From Bordetella parapertussis (GTDB lineage: Bacteria; Pseudomonadota; Gammaproteobacteria; Burkholderiales; SG8-39), in contig CAMCYY010000005.1 in the NCBI GenBank assembly GCA_945885335.1, positions 1-34,023 on the forward strand: a stretch of DNA of 34,023 nt, written 5' to 3'. How positions within the stretch are numbered: position 1 is the stretch's first letter; each line of letters begins with the position of its first letter. This document shows, piece after piece, positions 27,398 through 34,023 of the stretch. Below the pieces are notes generated by a model. The model did no database searches. It was given only the letters and a program-made list of their open reading frames with translations, and was not told where the DNA came from. Made by a program: the position numbers and the translations under genes.

Positions 27398-29551
27398 TCA
27401 GGCATCACCGCGTTGCCCTTCAATGACACTGACGTGCGACTCATGGTGCGACCCCTGCGCGCCCAGCCGGAACACTTCATCCACCTGAAGCCCCACGGGC
27501 AGGTGATGGGAAATGAACAGCAGCGTCACGCCGCCCTTTAGCCGGTTCACGGTGCGGGCGAACTGCTCGGCGGTATGCGCATCGAGTCCGGTGGTCGCCT
27601 CGTCGAATATCAGGATTTTCGGCCGGCGCAGCACCGCACGAGCAATGGCAATGCGCTGCTTCTGCCCGCCGGAAAGGCCGACGCCCTGCTCACCGATGAC
27701 AGAGTTGTAGCCCTTGGGCAGGGTTTCGATGAAGCCATGGATTTCAGCGACCTGGCAGGCCTTGACGATGTCGGCAAAGCCGGCCTGCGGGCTGGCGGCG
27801 ATCAGGTTTTCATACAGCGTGCCGGAGAACAGGCGGGTCTCCTGGGGCACGACGCCGTAATGCCGCCGGAGGTCTTCAGCAGAAAAATGCCGGATGTCGC
27901 GTCCATCGACCAGGATGTGGCCCGCAGTCGGCTGATGAAATCCAAGCAACAGCTTCGCCAGCGTGCTCTTGCCTGATCCCGAGGGGCCGGTTAGCAGGGT
28001 AAGCTTGCCGGGCTCCAGCGCAAGGTCGAGGTTTTCGTACAGTGCCGGACTGTTTTCGGCATAGCGAAAACTTAGGCCGCGTATCTCCACGCGGCCTTCG
28101 CAATCCGCGGCGCGCGGTGACGCCGGCGCATTTGGCTCGGCCGGTGCATCCATGATGTCGCCCAGCCGTCGCATGGCGATATTGGCCTGCTGGAATTCCT
28201 GCCAAAGGCCGGCAAGACGCAGCATGGGCTGCGACATGCGCCCGGCGAACATCTGGAACGCCACCAGCATGCCGATCGTGAACCCGTCATTGCGCATGAC
28301 CAGCAGCGCGCCGGCACACAGAATGCAGACCGTCATGCCCTGCTCCAGCGCATTGACGACGGTGTTGAAGGTATTCGACAACTGGCGCGTGCCAAAGCCG
28401 GCGGACAAATACGAAGCCAGGTAATCGTCGTAACGCGCACCGAGTCGCTGCTCCATCTGCAACGCCTTTACCGTCTCGATGCCGGCGATGTACTCGGTGA
28501 GAAAAGCCTGGTTGCGCGCGCCGAGCAGAAACTGGCGATTCAGCCGTTCGCGCAACAGCGGCGTGACAGCGACGCTGGCTGCTGCAATCAAGCCGAGAAA
28601 CAACAGCGCGACCAGCGAAAGCTGCCAGCTGTACCAGAACATCACCGCCATGAAAATCGCCAGAAACGGCAGATCGAGGAGGAGGGACACTGCCGCTCCG
28701 GCAACAAACTCGCGTATGGTTTCCACGCCCTGCAGGCGCGCCACCAGCGTGCCGGTGGGACGGCTTTCGAAATACGGCAGGAACAGCGACAGCAGGCGCC
28801 GAAAGGCCTGGCTCGCCAGAACCGCATCGACGCGGTTGCCCGTATGGATGATGAGGTATTGCCTCAGCCAGCTCATGCCAGCCGAGAACAGCATGAACAT
28901 GACAAGGCCCACGGCGATCACCACGAGCGTACTTTGCGTCTGGTGCACCACTACCTTGTCGATGATGGTCTGCGTGAACAGCGGCGTTGCGAGGCCGATC
29001 AGCTGGATCACGAGGGAGGCGGCCAGCACATTGCGCCAGACGCTTTTGTGTCGCAGCAGTTCGGTGGCAAACCAGCGAAAGCCGAAACGCTCGGCGATGT
29101 GCGGAGCCGTTGGCTCGGCAGATCCATCTTCAAAGGAAACCAGATAGCAGGCGCGCTCGAAAGTGCGCAGCGCATCGGAGATGGATACCGAATTCGGACT
29201 CTTGCTGCCCGCTTCGAAATACAACAGTCGCTCGTCATCCACCCGCAGAATCAGCACCGGATGATTTGCATCGGCAGCGCCGGAGGTCTGCGCGCCGCCT
29301 CGATCAGAAATACCGGCAACAGCGTCGGGCCTGAGGAAGCCGATGCAGGATCCGGAAAAACGCCCCAGCAGGCTGCGATCAATTCGCGCGGCACCCAGGC
29401 GGAAGCCGAACGAACCCGCAACCTCGAACAGCGTTGCTTCCGAATGCGGTGGCGGAGAATTCTCCAGCACCCGCTTCGGGTCGAACGGCACCCTGTGCAT
29501 GCCGCACAAGCTGCCCAGCAGCCACAGCATCTGGTCGTGTTCCAGTCGCAA
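27398..29551 (-). CDS. Type I secretion ABC exporter with C39-like domain
   Basis: This 717-aa protein is an HlyB-type exporter. The N-terminal C39-like domain (about 1-125) lacks the catalytic cysteine: the ECG position reads DQM, and C16 lies in the following helix. It should therefore bind rather than cut its substrate. A six-helix membrane domain follows (about 155-440). The ATPase has Walker A GPSGSGKST near 518, LSGGQKQRIAIARA near 624, ILIFDEATTGLD near 645 and ISHH as H-loop. The start is TTG, with GGGAGG just upstream; the next Met is residue 8. No RTX substrate or TolC gene is present in the window. Confidence 0.93.
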   Translation of the reverse strand: MRLEHDQMLWLLGSLCGMHRVPFDPKRVLENSPPPHSEATLFEVAGSFGFRLGAARIDRSLLGRFSGSCIGFLRPDAVAGISDRGGAQTSGAADANHPVLILRVDDERLLYFEAGSKSPNSVSISDALRTFERACYLVSFEDGSAEPTAPHIAERFGFRWFATELLRHKSVWRNVLAASLVIQLIGLATPLFTQTIIDKVVVHQTQSTLVVIAVGLVMFMLFSAGMSWLRQYLIIHTGNRVDAVLASQAFRRLLSLFLPYFESRPTGTLVARLQGVETIREFVAGAAVSLLLDLPFLAIFMAVMFWYSWQLSLVALLFLGLIAAASVAVTPLLRERLNRQFLLGARNQAFLTEYIAGIETVKALQMEQRLGARYDDYLASYLSAGFGTRQLSNTFNTVVNALEQGMTVCILCAGALLVMRNDGFTIGMLVAFQMFAGRMSQPMLRLAGLWQEFQQANIAMRRLGDIMDAPAEPNAPASPRAADCEGRVEIRGLSFRYAENSPALYENLDLALEPGKLTLLTGPSGSGKSTLAKLLLGFHQPTAGHILVDGRDIRHFSAEDLRRHYGVVPQETRLFSGTLYENLIAASPQAGFADIVKACQVAEIHGFIETLPKGYNSVIGEQGVGLSGGQKQRIAIARAVLRRPKILIFDEATTGLDAHTAEQFARTVNRLKGGVTLLFISHHLPVGLQVDEVFRLGAQGSHHESHVSVIEGQRGDA

Positions 29552-29592
29552 CCGGCCTCCCGTACGCGATTTCAGGCATGCAGCGCGTCACG

Positions 29593-29627
29593 AAAAAACC
29601 CGCCAATCAGGGCAGTAGCCCTGGCGG
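29593..29627 (-). terminator. Terminator-like hairpin in front of the T1SS ABC gene
   Basis: On the minus strand CCGCCAGGGC, loop TACT, then GCCCTGATTGGCGG followed by GTTTTTT forms a stem of 5+5 bp with a four-base bulge and a T-run. It lies about 175 bases after the upstream gene's stop and only 41 bases before the TTG start of the exporter. It either ends the upstream transcript or acts as an attenuator. Confidence 0.65.
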
Positions 29628-29656
29628 CGGCATCTCATCCGCTGCTCGCTTCGTCC

Positions 29657-29674
29657 GGCTGCGTTGCCGCAGCC
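29657..29674 (-). other. Second leader hairpin with a GCAA tetraloop
   Basis: The minus-strand RNA would fold as GGCTGCG-GCAA-CGCAGCC, a perfect 7-bp stem closed by a GNRA-type loop. It lies 30 bases before the terminator-like hairpin. An ATCACT...AGTGAT repeat lies further upstream, near 29710-29726. Confidence 0.45.
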
Positions 29675-29800
29675 AGTGCCTAATGTACGTACCGGAAGGA
29701 CTTTTGAATATCACTCAAAAAGTGATGTTGGAGACACAACAAAAAAGCCGAACGAATGCCCCGTCTTGAGGAAATCCTGGCAATTTTCAGCCCTGGCAAC

Positions 29801-31300
29801 TCAGTTTTGCCGCAACTTGGTATTCGCCTCAGGATAGGGATAAAGCACGTTCAGCGCCACGCTCTGCCCGGCGTTCTGCAGCACGCGCACATGCTCGCGC
29901 TTGAGCTCGCGCGCATGCCGGCAGCCGCAGGAGTGGGCGATCATGTCGATTTCCTTGTTCATATTCATGGCGTAATGCGCCACGCGCAGGTATTTCTCCT
30001 CGACCACCAGGCCGCGCTGCAGGCGGTGGTTGTGCGTGGTGACGCCGGTCGGACAGGTGTTCTCGTGGCACCGCAGCGCCTGGATGCAGCCCAGCGCAAA
30101 CATGAAACCACGTGCCGAATTGACGAAATCGGCGCCCACGCAAAGCGCCCAGGCGGCACGCGCCGTGGTAACCAGCTTTCCTGCAGCAATGACGCGCACA
30201 CGCTGACGCAGACCCGATTCGATCAGTGCATCCACCACACGCGGCAGGGCTTCGTTGATCGACAGCGCCATGTGGTCCATCAGCGCCTGCGGTGCAGCGC
30301 CCGAGCCACCCTCACCGCCGTCGATGGCAATGAAATCGGGCGCATATTCCAGGCCGCGACGGTTTACCGCCTCAGCCATTTCATTGATGAACTGCCAGCC
30401 GCCGATCGCCGTCTTGATGCCCACCGGCTTGCCGGTGAGTTCGCGCACCAGCGCAATGCGATCCAGCAACTGATCGGCATTGGCGATGTCGCGATGGCGG
30501 TTCGGGCTGATGGAGTCGGTGTGCGCCGGAATGCCGCGAATACCGGCGATCTGGCCCGTCACCTTGGCTGCCGGCAGCACCCCCCCCTTGCCCGGCTTGG
30601 CGCCCTGCGACAGCTTGATCTCGAAGGCCTTGACCTGCGGCAGGGCGGCGATTTCGCGTGCGCGCTGGTGCGAGAACGCGCCCTCGTCGTCGCGGATGCC
30701 GTAATTCGCCGTCCCGATCTGCATGATGACGTCGCAGTTGCCCTCCAGATGGAAGGGGGACAGTCCGCCCTCGCCGGTATCCATCCAGCAGCCGGCGGCG
30801 GCCGCGCCGCGGGACAGGGCGCGCACTGCAGGCTCCGATATCGCGCCGAAACTCATGCCGCTGATGTTGACCACCGATTTCGCAATGAAGGGGTTCTTGC
30901 AATAGCCCTCACCGATCGCCAGGGGCGGCGTCGGCAGGCGATCTTCCTCGAGTACCGGAAACGGCGCGTTGACGAAAATGATGCCGCCGGGTTCGTTCTG
31001 GTTGTTCGTCGAACCAAACCCGATCACTCCGCCCTCGTCCTTGGCCAGGCGATAGACCCACCCGCGGGTGGCACGGTTGAAGGGCATCTCCTCGCGGTCG
31101 TTCATGAAGAAGTACTGGCGGAAATATTCGCCCTGCTTCTCTAGAAGATAGCGCAGACGGCCGATGACCGGATAGTTGCGCAGTACCGTGTGCTTTTTCT
31201 GGGTGACGTCCTGGATGAACCACACCACCAGCGTGGCCACGACAACAAAGCCGACGACAGTGCCTAAGCCGTAGGAAACAACGCCCAACATGCCGGACAT
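29801..31300 (-). CDS. FMN-binding glutamate synthase family protein, membrane-anchored
   Basis: This 499-aa protein starts with a membrane segment (about 5-30, GLGTVVGFVVVATLVVWFI). An FMN-binding TIM barrel like the glutamate synthase large-subunit core follows. Visible blocks are NISGMSFGAISEPAVRALS, FEIKLSQGAKPGKGG and IAIDGGEGGSGAAP. The iron-sulfur motif is present as CIQALRCHENTCP (C-x5-C-x4-C). The amidotransferase and GXGXG domains of true GltB are absent, so its substrate is uncertain. I chose ATG 31300 because AGGGAGGA lies just upstream; the track adds 27 residues from 31381. A palindrome and possible -10 lie in the 140-bp leader. Confidence 0.88.
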   Translation of the reverse strand: MSGMLGVVSYGLGTVVGFVVVATLVVWFIQDVTQKKHTVLRNYPVIGRLRYLLEKQGEYFRQYFFMNDREEMPFNRATRGWVYRLAKDEGGVIGFGSTNNQNEPGGIIFVNAPFPVLEEDRLPTPPLAIGEGYCKNPFIAKSVVNISGMSFGAISEPAVRALSRGAAAAGCWMDTGEGGLSPFHLEGNCDVIMQIGTANYGIRDDEGAFSHQRAREIAALPQVKAFEIKLSQGAKPGKGGVLPAAKVTGQIAGIRGIPAHTDSISPNRHRDIANADQLLDRIALVRELTGKPVGIKTAIGGWQFINEMAEAVNRRGLEYAPDFIAIDGGEGGSGAAPQALMDHMALSINEALPRVVDALIESGLRQRVRVIAAGKLVTTARAAWALCVGADFVNSARGFMFALGCIQALRCHENTCPTGVTTHNHRLQRGLVVEEKYLRVAHYAMNMNKEIDMIAHSCGCRHARELKREHVRVLQNAGQSVALNVLYPYPEANTKLRQN

Positions 31301-31362
31301 GGATAAATCCTCCCTGGGGTGGTTGAAACACGCCGCACCCGGGCTGTTCAGTCGCAACTCTG

Positions 31363-31385
31363 GGGTACGGAGCGTACCCATGATA
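31363..31385 (-). promoter_or_regulatory. TATCAT -10 candidate abutting a 17-bp palindrome
   Basis: The minus strand reads TATCAT (31385-31380), then directly GGGTACG-CTC-CGTACCC (31379-31363), a perfect 7-3-7 inverted repeat at the predicted start site of the FMN gene. It could be an operator or a 5' mRNA hairpin. The -35 is not convincing. Confidence 0.4.
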
Positions 31386-31440
31386 GGGGAATTCAGGCCA
31401 AAGTGCTGCGCAGCCGGTTAGTGTCAGGAAAGAAGATGTT

Positions 31441-31932
31441 TCAGGGCAGCGCGCGCACAATCACTGGCGAAGCATCATCAGCACTGCCACTGGCGATCTC
31501 CCCTTCATTGGCAGGACGTACATCGACCACCGTACAGGAAAACTTGAGCGCCATGCCGGCCAGCGGATGGTTGGCATCCAGCACGACCTTGCCCTCGGCG
31601 ATGTCGGTGATGGTGAAAATCAGGCCTTCATCATCCGTTCCCGCCTCGCCTTCAAAACACATGCCGACTTCCAGCGGATCGGGAAATCCGGAGCGATCCT
31701 CGACGCGGAGCAGTTCCTCGTCGTAATCGCCGAAGGCATCCTCCGGCTCCAGACGGACCTCAACCGCATCCGTGACACGCTTACCCTCCAATGCCGCCTC
31801 AACAAGACGGAAGATGTCGTCGTGGCCGCCATGCAGGTACTGCACGGGTTGTTCAGGCTTGTCGAGCAATGCGCCGTGGATGTCAGACAGTTCCACATCC
31901 AGCGATACCACGGTATTCGGTGCAATCAGCAT
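31441..31932 (-). CDS. FKBP-type peptidylprolyl isomerase (SlyD/FkpB-like)
   Basis: This 163-aa protein fits the SlyD-like FKBP pattern: an FKBP core interrupted by an IF (insert-in-flap) domain. Seen are VSLDVELSDIHGALLD, LVEAALEGKRVTDAVEVRLEPEDAFGDYDEEL, FTITDIAEGKVVLDANHPLAGMALKFSCTVVDVR. The last block, DANHPLAG, is diagnostic. It should be a cytoplasmic prolyl isomerase and chaperone. It lacks the His/Cys-rich metal-binding tail of E. coli SlyD. Its ATG directly follows the TGA of the peroxiredoxin gene with no spacing, so the two form an operon. The FMN gene starts 140 bases downstream. Confidence 0.92.
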   Translation of the reverse strand: MLIAPNTVVSLDVELSDIHGALLDKPEQPVQYLHGGHDDIFRLVEAALEGKRVTDAVEVRLEPEDAFGDYDEELLRVEDRSGFPDPLEVGMCFEGEAGTDDEGLIFTITDIAEGKVVLDANHPLAGMALKFSCTVVDVRPANEGEIASGSADDASPVIVRALP

Positions 31933-32427
31933 TCAGCGCATTTCCCTGATGAGTATGAGGATCTCGGCGGCATGTCCGCGCGGGCTGACATTGTACAAGG
32001 CGTGCCGCACAGTCCCGCTCTTGTCGATCACAAAGGTGGCTCGCATGACGCAGCGGCTGCCGTTCTCCCCGCCCGGGTGCTCGTCATCCCGGCGCAGCAC
32101 GCCGTACTTTGCGCAGACCTTGTTCTCCATGTCCGAGAGCAGGCAGATCGATACGCCGGCGGCGTCGCGAAATTCTGCGTGACTGAGGCAATCGTCGGGG
32201 CTCACGCCGATGACGACGCAGTCATACCGGTCGAAATCACTTTCATGGTCGGAGAAATCCGTCGCCTGCAAGGTGCAGCCCGGCGTGCCATCGCGGGGAT
32301 AGAAATACAACACGACGTTTTTTCGGCCGCGATACTGCGCCAGGTCCACCCGTTCCATGTCGGCGTCGGGCAGGGAGAACAGCGGGGCTGGCTGACCGGC
32401 TTGAAGTGCAGCGTGTTGGCGGTTCAT
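31933..32427 (-). CDS. Bcp/PrxQ-like peroxiredoxin
   Basis: This 164-aa thioredoxin-fold protein has the peroxidatic cysteine C51 in YFYPRDGTPGCTLQATDF. In Bcp enzymes with a resolving cysteine five residues later (GCTxxAC) that place is Thr here, so resolution must use another cysteine (C87 in SPDDCLSH, or those near 107-118) or an outside thiol. It has a 10-residue N-terminal lead before the conserved GQPAPLFSLPD. It should reduce peroxides in the cytoplasm. It is the first gene of a pair with slyD. A GGGGA lies 8-12 bases before the ATG at 32427. It is divergent from roxA. Confidence 0.92.
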   Translation of the reverse strand: MNRQHAALQAGQPAPLFSLPDADMERVDLAQYRGRKNVVLYFYPRDGTPGCTLQATDFSDHESDFDRYDCVVIGVSPDDCLSHAEFRDAAGVSICLLSDMENKVCAKYGVLRRDDEHPGGENGSRCVMRATFVIDKSGTVRHALYNVSPRGHAAEILILIREMR

Positions 32428-32512
32428 ACGTTGAGTATCCCCGTTACCATTGCGTTACGCCCCCATGCCCGCGCGTCTATCACGCCTGCAGGACCTTCCC
32501 TCACCCGCAGAC

Positions 32513-32518
32513 TATAAT
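32513..32518 (+). promoter_or_regulatory. Perfect TATAAT -10 box of roxA, seven bases from the ATG
   Basis: TATAAT at 32513-32518 ends seven bases before the ATG at 32526. AGGACC (3 of 6 to TTGACA) is spaced 17 bp upstream. Transcription would begin at the start codon, giving a leaderless mRNA, and no Shine-Dalgarno is present. Confidence 0.5.
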
Positions 32519-32525
32519 CGTGCCG

Positions 32526-33659
32526 ATGAGAATGCAACTGCTCGGCGGAAAAACAGCGCACCAGTTCCTGTCACGGCACTGGCAGAAACGACCCTTGCTG
32601 GTGCGCAATGCCATTCCCGACTTCAAGGCTGTCACGCAAGCCGCTGAATTGTTTCGACTCGCCGCAGATGATGACGTGGAGTCGCGCACCGTCAGCCGCC
32701 AGCGCGGCAAGTGGTCAATCGCGCACGGACCGTTTCGCGCGGCGGACTTCAAGCGCATGCCGGCGGTCGACTGGACGCTGCTGGTGCAGGGCCTGAACCT
32801 GCACAACACGGCAGCTGACCGCCTGCTGCACGAATTCAGTTTCATTCCCTACGCGCGGCTGGATGACGTCATGGCGAGTTATGCCGTGCCTGGCGGCGGC
32901 GTCGGGCCGCATATCGACTCCTATGACGTATTCCTGTTGCAGGGCATGGGGCGGCGCCTCTGGCGCATCGGGCCGCCACGCAATGCCAACGATACCGAGT
33001 TCGTGAAAAACATCGGGCTGCGCATCCTGAAGCACTTCAAACCGGAGGAGGAATACCTCGTCGAAAACGGCGACCTGCTCTACCTGCCGCCTGGCTGGGC
33101 GCATGACGGCATTGCGTTGGACAACTGCATCACCTATTCCATCGGCTTTCGCGCGCCGGCACGGCGCGAACTGGCAGCGGAGTTCCTGACCCGCTACGCC
33201 GAAGGCCTGGACCTGCCCGGCCTGTATCGCGACCCCGACCTGCAGGTGCAATCAAAACCCTCAGCCATCCCCGCGGCCATGGTGACGCGCACCGCAGAAC
33301 TGTTGTCGACAATCCGTTTCACGCGCCGCGACGTATCGCGCTTCCTCGGCGAATACCTGTCCGAGCCGAAACCGCGCATCGTGTTCACGCGGCCGCGCAC
33401 CCCGCTCGCCCCGGCACGCTTCCGCGACCGCCTGCGCGCGCAGGGCGCAAGGCTGGATCCGCGCACACTGATGCTGCATAGCGCCAGGGAGTTGTTCATC
33501 AACGGCGAACAGGTCGCCATTGCGCCCCCTCAAAGAGCGCAGTTGCTCCGGCTGGCCGATGACCGCACGCTCTCGCCGGGGCGTCACGACGAGGCGCTGT
33601 GCCGGGTGCTGCACGATTGGTATATTGCCGGCTGGCTGCATCCGGGAACGGACGCGTAA
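32526..33659 (+). CDS. roxA: Cupin/JmjC ribosomal oxygenase (RoxA/YcfD-like)
   Basis: This 377-aa Fe(II)/2-oxoglutarate oxygenase belongs to the YcfD/RoxA family, which hydroxylates an arginine of ribosomal protein L16. The iron triad is visible: H129 and D131 in GPHIDSYDVF and H193 in LPPGWAHDGIA. The N-terminus has the typical QFLSRHWQKRPLLVRNAIP. A winged-helix-like C-terminal domain (about 285-375) ends the protein, as in YcfD. I chose ATG 32526 since family similarity starts there and the TATAAT box precedes it; the track start at 32406 overlaps the divergent peroxiredoxin. The next gene starts 33 bases later and is probably co-transcribed. Confidence 0.88.
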   Translation: MRMQLLGGKTAHQFLSRHWQKRPLLVRNAIPDFKAVTQAAELFRLAADDDVESRTVSRQRGKWSIAHGPFRAADFKRMPAVDWTLLVQGLNLHNTAADRLLHEFSFIPYARLDDVMASYAVPGGGVGPHIDSYDVFLLQGMGRRLWRIGPPRNANDTEFVKNIGLRILKHFKPEEEYLVENGDLLYLPPGWAHDGIALDNCITYSIGFRAPARRELAAEFLTRYAEGLDLPGLYRDPDLQVQSKPSAIPAAMVTRTAELLSTIRFTRRDVSRFLGEYLSEPKPRIVFTRPRTPLAPARFRDRLRAQGARLDPRTLMLHSARELFINGEQVAIAPPQRAQLLRLADDRTLSPGRHDEALCRVLHDWYIAGWLHPGTDA

Positions 33660-33692
33660 TCCCGAAATAACCCTCACGCTGCTGCAACAGAC

Positions 33693-34023
33693 ATGACTGA
33701 CCCGCTCGACACCGGCAAAGGCGTACCACCCGCACCGGAACGCACACTGTTCACCTCGAAGGCCGAATACAACCATGCGGCCGACCGTCTGCTGGCGATC
33801 GCCGAAAACGAGCTGCGGGTCTTCGACCCTGACTTCGGCGACTTCCGGCTGGAAGTCCCTGCCCGCATCGAGGCGCTGAGGCAATTCCTGCGGCGGGGAC
33901 TGAACAACCGCCTCTACATCGCCGTGCACGATCCCGACACGGTGCAACGCTATTGCCCGCGCCTGGTCGCCCTGCTCGGAACGTTCTCCGGACGCATCCT
34001 CATCAACCGCACCCTGGGCGAAG
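33693..34023 (+). CDS. Conserved hypothetical protein (DUF7931-like), 5' part
   Basis: An ATG at 33693 opens a frame of 110 codons that runs off the right edge. The protein begins MTDPLDTGKGVPPAPERT and continues with FTSKAEYNHAADRLL, LRVFDPDFGDFRLE and LRRGLNNRLYIAVHDPD. I recall similar proteins (DUF7931-type) downstream of RoxA-like genes in betaproteobacteria, sometimes near acetyltransferase domains, but no catalytic motif is visible. The ORF track lists only antisense frames here because the gene is cut by the window end. Confidence 0.7.
   Translation, partial: MTDPLDTGKGVPPAPERTLFTSKAEYNHAADRLLAIAENELRVFDPDFGDFRLEVPARIEALRQFLRRGLNNRLYIAVHDPDTVQRYCPRLVALLGTFSGRILINRTLGE

Noticed and set aside
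29756-31144. 462-aa plus-strand ORF opposite the FMN gene
   Set aside because: It is antisense to a gene with clear FMN and iron-sulfur motifs, and it has shadow-type composition.
1-34023. CRISPR arrays, tRNA or rRNA genes, transposases, phage genes
   Set aside because: I saw no regularly spaced repeats, tRNA-like cloverleaf, rRNA stretch or recombinase motif on either strand.

Overview
The window reads as a stretch of chromosome from a GC-rich betaproteobacterium (Burkholderiales, Rhodocyclales or Nitrosomonadales grade). The basis is gene content and order: an orphan Bug/TctC-type solute-binding protein, a PIN-PhoH protein beside a Bcp peroxiredoxin, and the run msrB, yciB, bolA, PpiC-type foldase converging on purL, an arrangement I recall from betaproteobacterial genomes. 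No tRNA, rRNA, CRISPR array, transposase or phage gene is visible. Gene density is high and most of the window is housekeeping or stress physiology.

Layout. 1-6365 (+): 3' end of a Bcp peroxiredoxin, PIN-PhoH ATPase, YgiQ-type radical SAM protein, MsrB, YciB/IspZ, BolA and a periplasmic PpiC-type prolyl isomerase. 6366-6805: a 440-bp convergent gap with a good rho-independent terminator and a hairpin-rich sequence that looks like a dispersed repeat. 6806-10741 (-): purL. 10851-14495 (-): one very long gene for a cytoplasmic charged helix, one membrane segment and a periplasmic AsmA-like domain, cut by a single in-frame TAA. 14862-20891 (+): FAD oxidoreductase, bifunctional NAD(P)HX repair enzyme, SbmA/YddA-like ABC exporter and a Tat-exported PhoD phosphatase. 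21112-23170 (+): a small Tyr/Pro-rich secreted protein and a DUF3300 protein. 23174-24497 (-): thioredoxin 2 and a crotonase. 24838-25824 (+): Bug protein. 25943-29551 (-): a two-gene type I secretion system (MFP and ABC) with no substrate or outer-membrane factor nearby. 29801-32427 (-): a second Bcp-like peroxiredoxin, a SlyD-like FKBP and an FMN-binding glutamate-synthase-family protein. 32526-end (+): a RoxA/YcfD-like ribosomal oxygenase and the start of a conserved hypothetical gene.

Several genes share a theme of redox and protein repair or folding (two peroxiredoxins, MsrB, TrxC, BolA, NAD(P)HX repair, two prolyl isomerases), but they sit in separate transcription units and I see no single pathway.

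No clear new multi-gene system is evident. The observations most worth following are the in-frame stop in the helix-AsmA gene, its unusual architecture and 51-residue tandem repeats; the orphan type I secretion pair with a terminator-like leader and an AT-rich, Fur-like intergenic region; two TATAAT boxes placed so that transcripts would be leaderless (yciB, roxA); and several perfect palindromes upstream of genes.
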